A program made the position numbers and the translations under genes. This document shows, piece by piece, positions 25,579 through 33,325 of a stretch of DNA of 33,556 nucleotides (position 1 is the first letter of the stretch; each line of letters starts with the position of its first letter). A model generated the notes under the pieces. The model saw only the letters and a program-made list of their open reading frames with translations. It was not told the origin of the DNA and ran no database searches. The stretch comes from Lysobacterales bacterium. Lineage in GTDB: Bacteria > Pseudomonadota > Gammaproteobacteria > Xanthomonadales > SZUA-5. Location of the stretch: assembly GCA_020442775.1 (NCBI GenBank), contig JAGRJL010000100.1, forward strand, positions 1-33,556, read 5' to 3'.

Positions 25579-26412
25579 ATGAATCGCATGCTTACCCTAA
25601 CCACCCTCGCTGCCGCGCTAACTGCCGCAACTGCCCAGGCAGGCGCCATCCGTGCCACCGGAACCGATTCGCCCGCCGCCGTGTCCTCATTCTCCACATC
25701 GATTGACGGCGATCGCATACGCGTCGAAAGCGAACAGCAGTTCGAGCGTGATTATGGTGCGAGCGCAGAACGGATCGCTGACGGCGTCTACCGAATGACC
25801 GAGGGTCCCTTTGCCGGCAAGATCCTTTCGATGGGGATCGATGGCCTGCGCCACGATTTGGCCGTTCTGCAGCAGCAACTGGGCAAGGCCGGGTCGCGGG
25901 AAGGTGAGCGTACGGAATTGCTGGGCCGCATCGCAGAGCTGCAGAAGCAGGTGTCCGAGTATGAGACACGCGAGCTGCCGCCGGAGTCTGCGGCCAAGGC
26001 GGATGCGATCCGTGGAATCTCCTGCTGGTCCTACAGCTATCTGCAGAACCGCCATGTGTTCTACGGGGGCTACGCCGAGGTGATCGTTGACGGCGGGCTT
26101 TACCTGGACAACGGCGGCGGCGGATTGAACTGGTACTACGCACGGATGTCGGCAACCGCGGTCGCGAACGTTTATGCGCCTTACGGCATCTACGCAAACT
26201 CCTGGTTGAGCACTTCTGCCCGGGTGACCGACAACCTTACCGGCGTTACCGTCAACGCGACGCCCCTCAACAGCCCCCAGACCTCAGGTGCCGGCACCGG
26301 TGCGGTGTACAGCGGTCCAAGCTTCGGGCATGACCTGCGCGGGACTGCCACTGCGCTTGCCAGCGGTGATTGCTGGGGCTACCTGTCGCTGACCGACCAG
26401 TTCCTGTTCTGA
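25579..26412 (+). CDS. Exported coiled-coil protein of unknown function
   Basis: 277 aa from ATG 25579, preceded by GGAAGGA at 25567-25573. It has a signal peptide (MNRMLTLTTLAAALTAATAQA). Residues about 85-145 form a likely coiled coil (DLAVLQQQLGKAG, ERTELLGRIAELQKQVSEYETREL). The C-terminal domain (150-277) is Tyr-, Gly- and Asn-rich and beta-like (CWSYSYLQNRHVFYGGYAEV, LYLDNGGGGLNWYYARMSA), with two Cys (SCWS, DCWG) placed at its start and end, likely joined by a disulfide. It ends LSLTDQFLF, an aromatic C-terminus but without beta-barrel strands before it. Not a member of the propeller set. No family recognised. A strong hairpin follows. Confidence 0.78.
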   Translation: MNRMLTLTTLAAALTAATAQAGAIRATGTDSPAAVSSFSTSIDGDRIRVESEQQFERDYGASAERIADGVYRMTEGPFAGKILSMGIDGLRHDLAVLQQQLGKAGSREGERTELLGRIAELQKQVSEYETRELPPESAAKADAIRGISCWSYSYLQNRHVFYGGYAEVIVDGGLYLDNGGGGLNWYYARMSATAVANVYAPYGIYANSWLSTSARVTDNLTGVTVNATPLNSPQTSGAGTGAVYSGPSFGHDLRGTATALASGDCWGYLSLTDQFLF

Positions 26413-26452
26413 TCGCGGCGCTAGCCGCTCGGTCGGTTCCACGATCGGCAAC

Positions 26453-26479
26453 CACCGCCGCGACTTGTTCGCGGCGGTG
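26453..26479 (+). terminator. Hairpin terminator after the 25579 gene
   Basis: A perfect 11-base stem (CACCGCCGCGA at 26453-26463, TCGCGGCGGTG at 26469-26479) with a five-base loop, 40 bp after the stop and followed by ATTC. Typical of GC-rich terminators, though the T-run is very short. Confidence 0.7.
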
Positions 26480-26689
26480 ATTCAGGTCGACTGATCCCGC
26501 TCCAGTCTGTCGGCATGGTTCACAAGGATCGGCCCAGCGCAAGTGCTGTGCAGTGCGTTCGCGGCCTGACAGGCTCGAGCAGCGGCTTTGGCGTCGGGAA
26601 CAGGCGGAGCGGACCTCGGAAACGGCGATGCGAATCCCTGGTCCGATAAGCAATCGATGTTGCGGCTGCGAATTCTGTGCAGACTCTCC

Positions 26690-27520
26690 CTAGGCCTGTG
26701 CCTTGATCCGCCGGTGGAGGTCGGAACTGATGATCAGGTTCTCGATGATGGTGGTTTCCTCTTCCTCTTTCTTCTTGTCCGAATCCAGCTTCACCGCCAC
26801 TGATTTCACCGACAGGAAAAACGCCTGGAGGCAGCCCGGGCAATGCCGGATGCTGACCTTGGCGTGGGAGCTCTCCGCATCGGTGTTCTTCTTCAGGGAA
26901 TCGAAGAATGTGTAGTCGCCGCGCTCCAGCTGAGCCTTCAATTCGTCCGGGTTGGCAATCGGCGCCAGCGGGCCAATCGATTCTTCAGCATCGATCCACT
27001 TGGTGCAGCGCTCGCAGAAAGGCATGTTGACCACGGTCCAGGCGAGCGTCGCGCACAATCCCACAATCATGATCGCTTCCAGCGCCCAGACCGCGTAAAG
27101 CGCCATGCCGGTCGGAGTCCAGCCGAACAGAGACCAGACCCCGTCTACCGCGATCAGGCCAAGGAACTGCAGCAACTCATTCGGCATCAGCAGCAGCGCC
27201 TGATGCTCGGTGAGCGCGTAGAGCCAGACCACCCAGCCGACGTAGCTGGCCAGCAAGCCGACGATCAGGCCAATCAGGACGACGACGGTGGGGTTGCGGG
27301 TCTTGCCGAGCTTGGCGCCCAGACCCACCAGATAGCCGACGATGCCGCCACAGCCAAGGGTGAAGAAGAAGTTCAGGTAGATAAAGGGGATGTAGTAGAT
27401 CAGATAGGCGTAGATCGCCCCCAGAATGACCGCTGACACCACCCCGAATACCAACATGTAGACCGGGCCCATCAGTCCGATGGCACCGGAATGCTTGTAG
27501 TACAGATTCCCCTGAGACAT
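26690..27520 (-). CDS. Multi-pass membrane protein with a Cys-pair cytosolic domain
   Basis: 276 aa from ATG 27520 (27538 also possible; GGAG lies before 27520). It opens MSQGNLYYKHSGAIG. Four or five membrane segments follow (VYMLVFGVVSAVILGAIYAYLI, LNFFFTLGCGGIVGYLVGL, TVVVLIGLIVGLLASYVGWVVWLYAL, MALYAVWALEAIMIVGLCATLAW). The C-terminal 110 residues are soluble and contain two Cys pairs, FCERC and HCPGC, about 60 residues apart, which could make a zinc ribbon. The end is charged (SDKKKEEEETTI) and helical. The layout suggests a membrane sensor or assembly factor with a zinc domain, but no family is recognised. Confidence 0.78.
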   Translation of the reverse strand: MSQGNLYYKHSGAIGLMGPVYMLVFGVVSAVILGAIYAYLIYYIPFIYLNFFFTLGCGGIVGYLVGLGAKLGKTRNPTVVVLIGLIVGLLASYVGWVVWLYALTEHQALLLMPNELLQFLGLIAVDGVWSLFGWTPTGMALYAVWALEAIMIVGLCATLAWTVVNMPFCERCTKWIDAEESIGPLAPIANPDELKAQLERGDYTFFDSLKKNTDAESSHAKVSIRHCPGCLQAFFLSVKSVAVKLDSDKKKEEEETTIIENLIISSDLHRRIKAQA

Positions 27521-27697
27521 GTTCCACTCCCCATTCAAGAACGGTCAGGCCGAGCGTCAGCCAATCCGCTTCAGCACCCGTCGGCGCGGACCCCCAACTG
27601 GACCCTCGATCATCGAGCGGTCGGTTCACATTGCCCGTTTAGCCGAGCCGGGCCAGCCGGGTTCCCCAACCCGGCGGGTCCAGTGTGCAGCATCTGC

Positions 27698-28480
27698 CTA
27701 GTCGGTGAAAACCCGATCCAGGAATTCCTGCATGGCCTTCCAACTCGCTGCATCGGCGTCTGCGTCGTATTTCAGGGGCAGCCCGAACTTCTCGCCAACG
27801 GCGGTGGCGCCGGGGTTGGTGAAGCTGTGCATCACGTCCGGAAAATTCACGAACGTGTAATCGGCTCCTGCAGCATCCATTTCCTTTCTGAAGGCTTCGA
27901 TCGCTTCCGGCTTGACGAAGGGATCCGCCGCACCGTTCATGGCCAGAATCGGAACCTTGACCGATTCGGCCGGCCCACCTACCGGACCCAGGCTGCCGTG
28001 AAAGCTGACCACGCCCTTCAACGGCGCGCCGGCACGGGCCATGTTCAGCACCACACCGCCGCCGAAACAGTAGCCGATGGCCGCAACCCGGTCCGGGTCA
28101 ACTGAGTCCTGTTTGAGCAACTGCTGCTGGGCGGCCTCGAAGCGCGCCTTCATTCCGTCAAAATTGCTGACCACCGCCTGCATGAACTTGCCGGCATCGT
28201 CCGGGTGCTCGGCCAATTTGCCATCGCCGTACATGTCCAGTGCGAAGCCCACGTAGCCCAGTTTGGCCAGATCGCGCGCCCGGCGCTGTGCGTAATCGTT
28301 ATGCCCCCACCATTCATGGACCACCAGTACGCCCGGTCGTTTGCCCTCCAGTGCATCGTCCCAGGCGAGATATCCCGACATCGTCGCGCCATCGGCCTGA
28401 TAGCTGATCTGGCGAGTCTGGATTTCGGCGTGAACGGTTCCGCAGGCCAACAGGCCCAGTAGCAACAGTTGTCCCTTCAT
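27698..28480 (-). CDS. Exported dienelactone hydrolase family protein
   Basis: 260 aa with a signal peptide (MKGQLLLLGLLACGTVHA) and a strong ribosome binding site (AAGGAGG) upstream of ATG 28480. The alpha/beta-hydrolase fold of the dienelactone hydrolase family is clear: GVLVVHEWWGHNDYAQRRA (the family HEWWG motif), then the nucleophile Cys138 in GYCFGG, the Asp in NGAADPFV, and the His in VMHSFTNP. Family members open lactone rings in chloroaromatic degradation, but the exported form is widespread and its substrates are mostly unknown. It lies between two minus/plus units and appears monocistronic. Confidence 0.93.
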   Translation of the reverse strand: MKGQLLLLGLLACGTVHAEIQTRQISYQADGATMSGYLAWDDALEGKRPGVLVVHEWWGHNDYAQRRARDLAKLGYVGFALDMYGDGKLAEHPDDAGKFMQAVVSNFDGMKARFEAAQQQLLKQDSVDPDRVAAIGYCFGGGVVLNMARAGAPLKGVVSFHGSLGPVGGPAESVKVPILAMNGAADPFVKPEAIEAFRKEMDAAGADYTFVNFPDVMHSFTNPGATAVGEKFGLPLKYDADADAASWKAMQEFLDRVFTD

Positions 28481-28686
28481 GGTTCCTCCTTGCGGTCGGT
28501 GTTCACCAGGTTTGTAACACTCCCACGACCGGAAATCTCGATCGGGCGATCCCCCGGGGTTGATTTCGGCTGCGTCGGATCAGCAGCCTTGCGCTGCCGG
28601 AATAGTGCAAGGAAGGGTCGAATGTTGGAGCCAGGTTGCCGCCAGTGGGACGAATGCGCGCTTTTTGACACGCCCCCGGCAGTTCA

Positions 28687-28700
28687 CCCTGCCACTGTTG
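28687..28700 (+). promoter_or_regulatory. Leader element shared by the two tandem small genes
   Basis: CCCTGCCACTGTTG here and CCCTGCCAGTGTTG at 29166-29179 differ at one position and lie 28-29 bp upstream of the two start codons. It may be a promoter box or operator retained in the duplication. Confidence 0.45.
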
Positions 28701-28727
28701 ATAGCGACAAAGCGAAGGGAAAGATTC

Positions 28728-29105
28728 ATGACCAGATTCCTGCTAGGCGCACTGGCGCTGACGGCATCACTGACAGTATTGGCCGACCAACCGGCCCAGC
28801 CTTCCGGCACCGAGAGCAGCCCAGAAGTGAAGACGCTTCCCGAGGTTGCGACCGAAGACAAGAACAATGGCAATTCCCTGTCGGCCACGCTGGAAAGGGG
28901 CATGGACAACCAGGGACTGACGATGGAAGAGAAGTGGGATCATGACACCATCGTGTGCAAGCGAATGGCCACCTCCGGCAGTCGACTCGGGAGGAAGGTC
29001 TGCCACAGTCGGGCGGAATGGCGCGCGATGCGTGAGAACGGACGGGAAGTGACGCGTTCGGTTCAAGCCCGCGACCCGGGCAAGGAATACCACGAGAAGC
29101 AATAG
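28728..29105 (+). CDS. Small exported protein, GSRL/VC-R-EW family (copy 2)
   Basis: 125 aa from ATG 28728 with AAGGGA before it. Signal peptide: MTRFLLGALALTASLTVLA. A charged, Pro-rich linker (PEVKTLPEVATEDKNNG) leads to the conserved domain: SLSATLERGMDNQGLTMEEK, then TIVCKRMATSGSRLGRKVC and RAEWRAMRENGRE. Two Cys are likely disulfide-bonded. It differs from the next gene mainly in the linker and the tail, so the pair is a recent tandem duplication. The upstream CCCTGCCACTGTTG (28687-28700) recurs before the next gene at the same distance from the start. Predicted periplasmic; function unknown. Confidence 0.85.
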   Translation: MTRFLLGALALTASLTVLADQPAQPSGTESSPEVKTLPEVATEDKNNGNSLSATLERGMDNQGLTMEEKWDHDTIVCKRMATSGSRLGRKVCHSRAEWRAMRENGREVTRSVQARDPGKEYHEKQ

Positions 29106-29206
29106 CCGCCGCCAACTCGGCACCGCCACAGAGGCTGATCAGTCCGCGCTGAATGTTTGGGTGTACCCTGCCAGTGTTGGGAGGGTTAACCAGTAAGGAG
29201 AGGATC

Positions 29207-29581
29207 ATGATCAGATCACTACTCGGCGCCTTGGCAATGACCGCCTCGATGGCGGTGCTGGCCGATGAACCAGTCGAACCCACCTCATCTGATAGCGGGG
29301 CAGAGGTCAAAACCCTCCCCGAAGTCCAGAGCGAGGATGAGAACAACGGAAACTCGCTGTCTTCTACCCTGGAGCGGGGTATGGACAACAAGGGTCTGAC
29401 GATGGAAGAGAAGTGGGACAACGACACCATCGTCTGCAAGCGTATGGCCACTTCAGGCAGCCGGCTGGGTCGCAAGGTCTGCCACAGCCGTGGCGAATGG
29501 CGGGCGATGCGCGAGAACGGTCGCGAGACCACCCGTCAGATCCAGCGCCGCGATATGGGTTTGGAGGACCACGAGGGCTGA
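29207..29581 (+). CDS. Small exported protein, GSRL/VC-R-EW family (copy 3)
   Basis: 124 aa from ATG 29207, with AAGGAGAGG before it. Signal peptide: MIRSLLGALAMTASMAVLA. The linker is more acidic than in copy 2 (EVQSEDENNG). The conserved domain is nearly identical: LERGMDNKGLTMEEKWDND, then TIVCKRMATSGSRLGRKVC, then SRGEWRAMRENGRETTR. The gap to copy 2 is about 100 bp and holds its own copy of the CCCTGCCAGTGTTG leader element (29166-29179), so each may have its own promoter. Function unknown. Confidence 0.85.
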   Translation: MIRSLLGALAMTASMAVLADEPVEPTSSDSGAEVKTLPEVQSEDENNGNSLSSTLERGMDNKGLTMEEKWDNDTIVCKRMATSGSRLGRKVCHSRGEWRAMRENGRETTRQIQRRDMGLEDHEG

Positions 29582-29727
29582 TCGGGGTGTGTGCATGATG
29601 TCCGCCGCTACCACCGAACCCGCCCTGCGGGGATACTCGTGCGGTGAGTTCCGAGCTTCGTTTCCGCGGTGAATTCTCGGCGCGCATTGGCAACTGCGAT
29701 TGCTGCTCGCGACGTCGGTCGATTAGC

Positions 29728-30294
29728 CTAGGGTAAGCAGCTCAGGTCCTTCAATTCCGTCATTGATCCGATGGCGAGCTCGAATTGCAGGTGTCGGCCA
29801 TCGGCCGCAGTGGCAATAAAGAGCGTCTGCTGATTGCACCAGGTCAATCCCTGGATCGCCTGGAAAACCCGGTAGTGGGAGACCGAGCGAAGAACGTTGT
29901 CGGGCTCCACCGCGATGTCGAGGGTGGAGTACTCCGCGACGGTTTCACCGTCGGCATAGAAGCCCAGTGCCAGTTGGCTTGAACTGGCCTGGTGCCCGCG
30001 TGGCCACGCGCCATAGCGAATCAGATAGATCGATGACCCACGATAGCCGCAATGCAAGGTGAGCGAGCGCGCATACCAGGGATAGTGATCAATACCGATT
30101 TCGTTGCTATCGGTGGCCCAGTACACGGTGGTGTTGCCTTCGTCTCCTTCGTTGCCGGCGGGGATGGATCGGGCGTAGCAGGCGCCGTCGTTCGAGGAAT
30201 GGACGACCGCTTCATTGGCGCGCTCTTCGTCACAGAACGCCGGGTGCGCCAGACCGACCAAGGCGAGGCAGATCAGGAGCGGTAATCCCCCCAT
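29728..30294 (-). CDS. Exported protein of unknown function, start supplied by IS end
   Basis: 188 aa. The apparent start ATG 30294 and the two glycines after it are encoded by the terminal inverted repeat of the adjacent IS (TCCCCCCAT read on the opposite strand); the host-derived part starts with LPLLICLALVGLAHPAFC, a signal-peptide core. The positively charged n-region of the signal peptide is therefore missing. The mature domain is beta-rich with four Cys (GACYARSI, LHCGYRG, LTWCNQQT, DLSCLP). No family recognised. The IS very probably removed the original start and promoter, so expression would depend on the IS. Confidence 0.7.
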   Translation of the reverse strand: MGGLPLLICLALVGLAHPAFCDEERANEAVVHSSNDGACYARSIPAGNEGDEGNTTVYWATDSNEIGIDHYPWYARSLTLHCGYRGSSIYLIRYGAWPRGHQASSSQLALGFYADGETVAEYSTLDIAVEPDNVLRSVSHYRVFQAIQGLTWCNQQTLFIATAADGRHLQFELAIGSMTELKDLSCLP

Positions 30295-30318
30295 TTTTAA
30301 CCGCCGCCAAAAGTGGAG

Positions 30319-31146
30319 TCATGCAGCCATGGCGAGCTTTTGCCGTGGTGTGATGCCGCCGATGGCTGTGTTGGGTCGTTCGTTATTGTAGGTCCACTGC
30401 CAGGCTGTGGCCTCAGCCTGGACTTGTTCAATGCAGTCAAACAGGGTTTGGTTGAGCCAGTCATATCGAGCAGTTCGGTTGAATCGTTCGATGTAGGCGT
30501 TCTGCTCGGGGTGACCTGGCTGGATAAAATCGAGCTTGATCTGCTGCTTGGCGGCCCAATCGGTCAGCACCTTGCTGACGTACTCCGGCCCGTTGTCGCA
30601 GCGGATCGCTGCCGGTTTGCCGCGCCATTGAATGATCTGCTCCAGCGCGCGGACCACGCGGGCCGCGGGCAAGGAGAAATCCACCTCGATGCCCAAGGCC
30701 TCGCGGTTGTAGTCGTCGATCACGTTGAGCAATCGGTAACAGCGTCCGTTGCTCAACTGGTCGTGCATGAAGTCGATCGACCACGACTGGTTGATCGCTT
30801 GCGGGACCGCCAGCGGCTGAGGCTTCTCCCTGACCAACCGATTCTTCGGCTTGATGCGAAGGTTTAGAGCCAGCTCCCGGTAGATCCGGTAGACCCGCTT
30901 GTGATTCCAGCGGTGACCGCGGACGTTGCGCAGGTACAGAAAGCACAGGCCAAAGCCCCAGTTGCGATGAGTGGTGGTCAATCGGATCAGCCAATCGGCA
31001 ATGACCGCGTTCTCGTCGGCCAGCACCGCCTGGTAGCGATAGCAGGTCTGCGAGATGTTGAAAATTGCACAGGCATGCCGAACCGAGGTTCGGCCCTGCT
31101 CCACAACGCATTTGGCCATCTCCCTTCGGGACGATGGCCTCACCAC
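30319..31146 (-). CDS. IS3-family transposase OrfB (DDE integrase domain)
   Basis: 275 aa. The catalytic integrase core is intact: first Asp in [10 protein letters not shown], second Asp in [11 protein letters not shown], Glu in [13 protein letters not shown]. The N-terminal HTH-like part is [11 protein letters not shown], and the C-terminus is the typical [23 protein letters not shown] at 31146 can open the frame, but the normal product should be an OrfAB fusion made by a -1 frameshift on AAAAAAG at the end of orfA. The element appears functional. Confidence 0.92.
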   Translation of the reverse strand: MVRPSSRREMAKCVVEQGRTSVRHACAIFNISQTCYRYQAVLADENAVIADWLIRLTTTHRNWGFGLCFLYLRNVRGHRWNHKRVYRIYRELALNLRIKPKNRLVREKPQPLAVPQAINQSWSIDFMHDQLSNGRCYRLLNVIDDYNREALGIEVDFSLPAARVVRALEQIIQWRGKPAAIRCDNGPEYVSKVLTDWAAKQQIKLDFIQPGHPEQNAYIERFNRTARYDWLNQTLFDCIEQVQAEATAWQWTYNNERPNTAIGGITPRQKLAMAA

Positions 31147-31406
31147 TTTTTTGACAGTGCTTCCTTGAGTAAATCCGCGCTCAGCTGCGCCTCGGCGTAC
31201 ATCTTCTTCAGCCGCCGGTTCTCTTCCTCAAGTTCCTTCATCCGCGACATCATCGGCACGTCCATGCCGCCGAACTTGGCGCGCCACTTGTAAAACGTGG
31301 CCGAGCTGATGCCGTGCTCCCGGCAGATCTCTGGCACCGCTACGCCGGCCTCAGCCTGCTTCAGCACCGCCATGATCTGGCTGTCTGTGAACCGCGATTT
31401 CCTCAT
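31140..31406 (-). CDS. IS3-family transposase OrfA (HTH)
   Basis: 88 aa. It opens [21 protein letters not shown], then [24 protein letters not shown], the helix-turn-helix of the HTH_Tnp_1 family, then a leucine-zipper-like helix ([20 protein letters not shown]) and ends LKEALSKKW. The codons for SKK contain the slip heptamer AAAAAAG (31152-31146). It binds the inverted repeats and forms the N-terminal part of the transposase fusion. Confidence 0.92.
   Translation of the reverse strand: MRKSRFTDSQIMAVLKQAEAGVAVPEICREHGISSATFYKWRAKFGGMDVPMMSRMKELEEENRRLKKMYAEAQLSADLLKEALSKKW
31146..31152 (-). promoter_or_regulatory. -1 ribosomal frameshift site of the IS
   Basis: AAAAAAG read on the minus strand, in orfA phase TCA-AAA-AAG. 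A -1 slip joins orfA to orfB. It is seven codons or fewer from the orfA stop, the usual arrangement in IS3-family elements. Confidence 0.8.
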
Positions 31407-31476
31407 GGAATCCTCCTCCGTTCAGGTTACGAGAAAATTCCACTTATGGGGGCGCTCAGTTTTCGGGGGGATTACC

Positions 31477-31716
31477 CTCCGCAAGCGCCGAATGCTGCGG
31501 TATGCGACCGGCAAAGCGGGAACGGGGGCAGACGCGAAGCGCACAGGCTTGCGGCGACTGCTTGCGGTTTGGGTCGGCAAGATCTGTCGATGAGCGACGC
31601 TTGATCGGGGCCGAGTTGGTGGCGCTGACCGATGATGCGCGGGAGGAAAACGCCAAGTTTGAGCAACGCCGGATGCTGACGACTTGCCTCAGCACGAATG
31701 AGCAATGCCCCGAAGG
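31477..31716 (-). other. Integron cassette remnant cut by the IS
   Basis: The interval between the IS end and attC site 1. Positions 31561-31723 are similar to 33177-33332. The downstream end of the cassette and its attC are missing, removed by the IS. No supportable gene. Confidence 0.6.
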
Positions 31717-31806
31717 GCCCAACGACTAGGTAACGCGCTGCCGCGCGGGAACAACTGGATCATCGCAAGGAACTCCCCGGCAGTCGCGTTGACCTGCTTG
31801 TTGGGC
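31717..31806 (-). repeat. attC site 1
   Basis: 90 bp, ends GCCCAAC (31717-31723) and GTTGGGC (31800-31806). In the minus reading the L'' arm GGTCAACGCG pairs with L' CGCGTTACC apart from one extra C, as expected for a functional site. Confidence 0.82.
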
Positions 31807-31874
31807 CAAGTGTCGCAAGGACTAGAGTTGGCCCGAAAAACGGCGACCACGCAACCGAAAGACCGCCCAAGACG

Positions 31875-32231
31875 TTACACGGACTGCTCTCGCAGTTCCC
31901 CAACGAAAGCGTCGACGGCATTGCGGAGCTCTTGAAGTGGCCGAGGCGCGTGGCGCCGGACTTCGTGCCCCGACGTGAACTGCCAACTCTCCGGTCGAGG
32001 CTCAATCCGAAACGTGCCTTCTAGCCCGGGCAACTCCACTAGGAAACACCGACAGAACTTGCCGTCATCGACGATTTTTGACCACTCGGCGAGCTGAGCT
32101 GCGAGAGCGTCGAGTGGGTAGTTCGCAAACTCGACTAGGGTTTGAGAGCCCTCCCGAACGCGCAACCAACCTTCGCGACCAGTGTCCCCAGCGCCACGGA
32201 CCTCGAAGTCAATGAATATCGAATGTGGCAA
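31875..32231 (-). CDS. Integron cassette protein of unknown function
   Basis: 118 aa. ATG 32231 lies nine bases from the end of attC site 2, and the stop is 69 bp before attC site 1, so the gene fills one cassette as expected. The sequence (MPHSIFIDFEVRG, WLRVREGSQTLVEFANYPLD, FCRCFLVELPGLEGTFRIEP, then a charged helix) looks like a small alpha/beta cytosolic protein. No signal or membrane segment. No family recognised, as for most cassette proteins. There is no own ribosome binding site of quality, so expression probably depends on an upstream cassette promoter. Confidence 0.78.
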   Translation of the reverse strand: MPHSIFIDFEVRGAGDTGREGWLRVREGSQTLVEFANYPLDALAAQLAEWSKIVDDGKFCRCFLVELPGLEGTFRIEPRPESWQFTSGHEVRRHAPRPLQELRNAVDAFVGELREQSV

Positions 32232-32239
32232 GAATCTCA

Positions 32240-32329
32240 GCCCAACGATTAGGTAACGCGCTGCTGCGCGGGAACAATTCGATCATCGCAAGGAACTCCC
32301 CGGTAGTCCGCTTGAGCGTTGGGTTGGGC
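32240..32329 (-). repeat. attC site 2, mosaic arms
   Basis: 90 bp, ends GCCCAAC (32240-32246) and GTTGGGC (32323-32329). The left arm (AGGTAACGCG) is the type of site 1, but the right arm (CCGCTTGAGCG) is the partner of the site 4 left arm, so the inner L boxes pair poorly. Confidence 0.75.
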
Positions 32330-32452
32330 CACGGGCGAGTGACCAGATTTGGGGCGAAAGAAGGCCAGAGGGAATTCGAGACAATGCTATCAACGAAGCC
32401 ACAAGGCACTCCGATACATGATCGGGCGCGCGGCATAACCACTATTGGTTCC

Positions 32453-32896
32453 CTACTCATTGTCAAGCACCTCTTCAACGTACTTCCAATATGCCTTGTA
32501 GTGCTCGACTTGCTCTTTGAGACGAAGATCTTGTCCATTTAGGTCACGCCATAGAGAGTCGAGAATAATCCCCGACATATCATCTGGATGCTCTATACCT
32601 ATCGAATTGAACCATTCAGAAATTGATGACCCACGCCACAGCCCCCAACTATTCCGCATCCACGTCCCGAGACCATGATGATATCTAGCCATTTCTTTCT
32701 CAGATCCATCTTTCATTTCTTGGATCTGTTCTGGCTGCAACAACTTCTTTAAATGATTGATTGCATCATAGAGATCCTGCGGGATATAGTCCTTCTCCCC
32801 ATGGTCCGGATTCTCAACGACTGGAACTGCGTCCAGCAACCGCGCCTTGTCCTGAGACTTCTCTGCGGAAGCGCAACCAACTATTAGCAACGCCAC
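32453..32896 (-). CDS. Integron cassette lipoprotein of unknown function
   Basis: About 147 aa from GTG 32896. It reads VALLIVGCASAEKS, with a lipobox (LIVGC) just after a short hydrophobic run, then a charged, mostly helical domain (DLYDAINHLKKLLQPEQIQEM, LGTWMRNSWGLW, WRDLNGQDLRLKEQVEHYK). The start is uncertain: the frame continues upstream as IRFLQGL, which would give a better signal, but with no ATG, GTG or TTG inside the cassette; the next start codon is in attC site 3. It may use a rare start or carry a small lesion. If made, it should be an outer- or inner-membrane lipoprotein. The long frame to 33331 crosses an attC and is not one gene. Confidence 0.65.
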   Translation of the reverse strand: MALLIVGCASAEKSQDKARLLDAVPVVENPDHGEKDYIPQDLYDAINHLKKLLQPEQIQEMKDGSEKEMARYHHGLGTWMRNSWGLWRGSSISEWFNSIGIEHPDDMSGIILDSLWRDLNGQDLRLKEQVEHYKAYWKYVEEVLDNE

Positions 32897-32933
32897 TATA
32901 AGTCCTTGGAGAAACCGGATCGGATCATGACGG

Positions 32934-33022
32934 GCCCAACGCCAAGCTAAGTGGCTACCGCACGAGGAATTCCGCTTTTCGCGAGGAACTCCCCGGGAGT
33001 CCACTTGAGCGATTTGTTGGGC
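32934..33022 (-). repeat. attC site 3
   Basis: 89 bp, ends GCCCAAC (32934-32940) and GTTGGGC (33016-33022). In the minus reading CTCAAGTGG (L'') pairs with CCACTTAG (L') with one extra base, and an inner hairpin (TCGC-GAAAA-GCG) lies in the middle. The best-formed site of the array. Confidence 0.85.
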
Positions 33023-33325
33023 CGAGGTGGTCATGACCGAAGTTGGCCCGAATTGCGTCAAACACGCAACCGAAGCGTCGCCAAGATGACCAGCGCCAGA
33101 TGCGGCGGATTGCGATCGGGAAAGAGGTGGCGGTGGCAGAGGCGAAGAGCGCAGGCTGGCCACCGATGCTTGTGGGTTTGGGTCGGCAAGATCTGCCGAT
33201 GAGCGATGCTTGTTCGGAGCCGAGTTGTTGGCGCTGGCCGAGAACCCGCCGAAGCCGGACGCCAAGCCCGAGCAACGCCGGATTTTGAAGGCTGGCCTCA
33301 GCACGAATGAGCAAAGCCCCGCAGG
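33023..33325 (-). other. Integron cassette without a convincing gene
   Basis: The interval between attC sites 3 and 4. Frames run through it on both strands, but none has a good start or recognisable content. About 155 bp (33177-33332) match 31561-31723, the IS-truncated cassette, so two related cassettes are present. The differences do not favour any one reading frame, which suggests a non-coding cassette or a decayed gene. Confidence 0.6.

Larger units (their letters stand above)
30281..31476 (-). mobile_element. IS3-family insertion sequence, complete
   Basis: About 1.2 kb with orfA and orfB in the usual overlapping order, transcribed on the minus strand. Imperfect terminal inverted repeats are clear: both ends read GGTAATCCCCCC inward (30281-30292; 31465-31476 complement), and both continue to AAGTGGA within about 35 bases. 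The true tips may be at the C-run (30287 and 31470), with GGTAAT / ATTACC outside. No direct target repeat is visible in either reading, which suggests that the flanks have been rearranged. It lies between the 29728 gene and an integron cassette and truncates both. Confidence 0.88.

Noticed and set aside
31705-32542. Plus-strand frames that cross attC sites 1 and 2
   Set aside because: They translate the attC repeats themselves and oppose the orientation shown by the attC arms and the better minus-strand genes.
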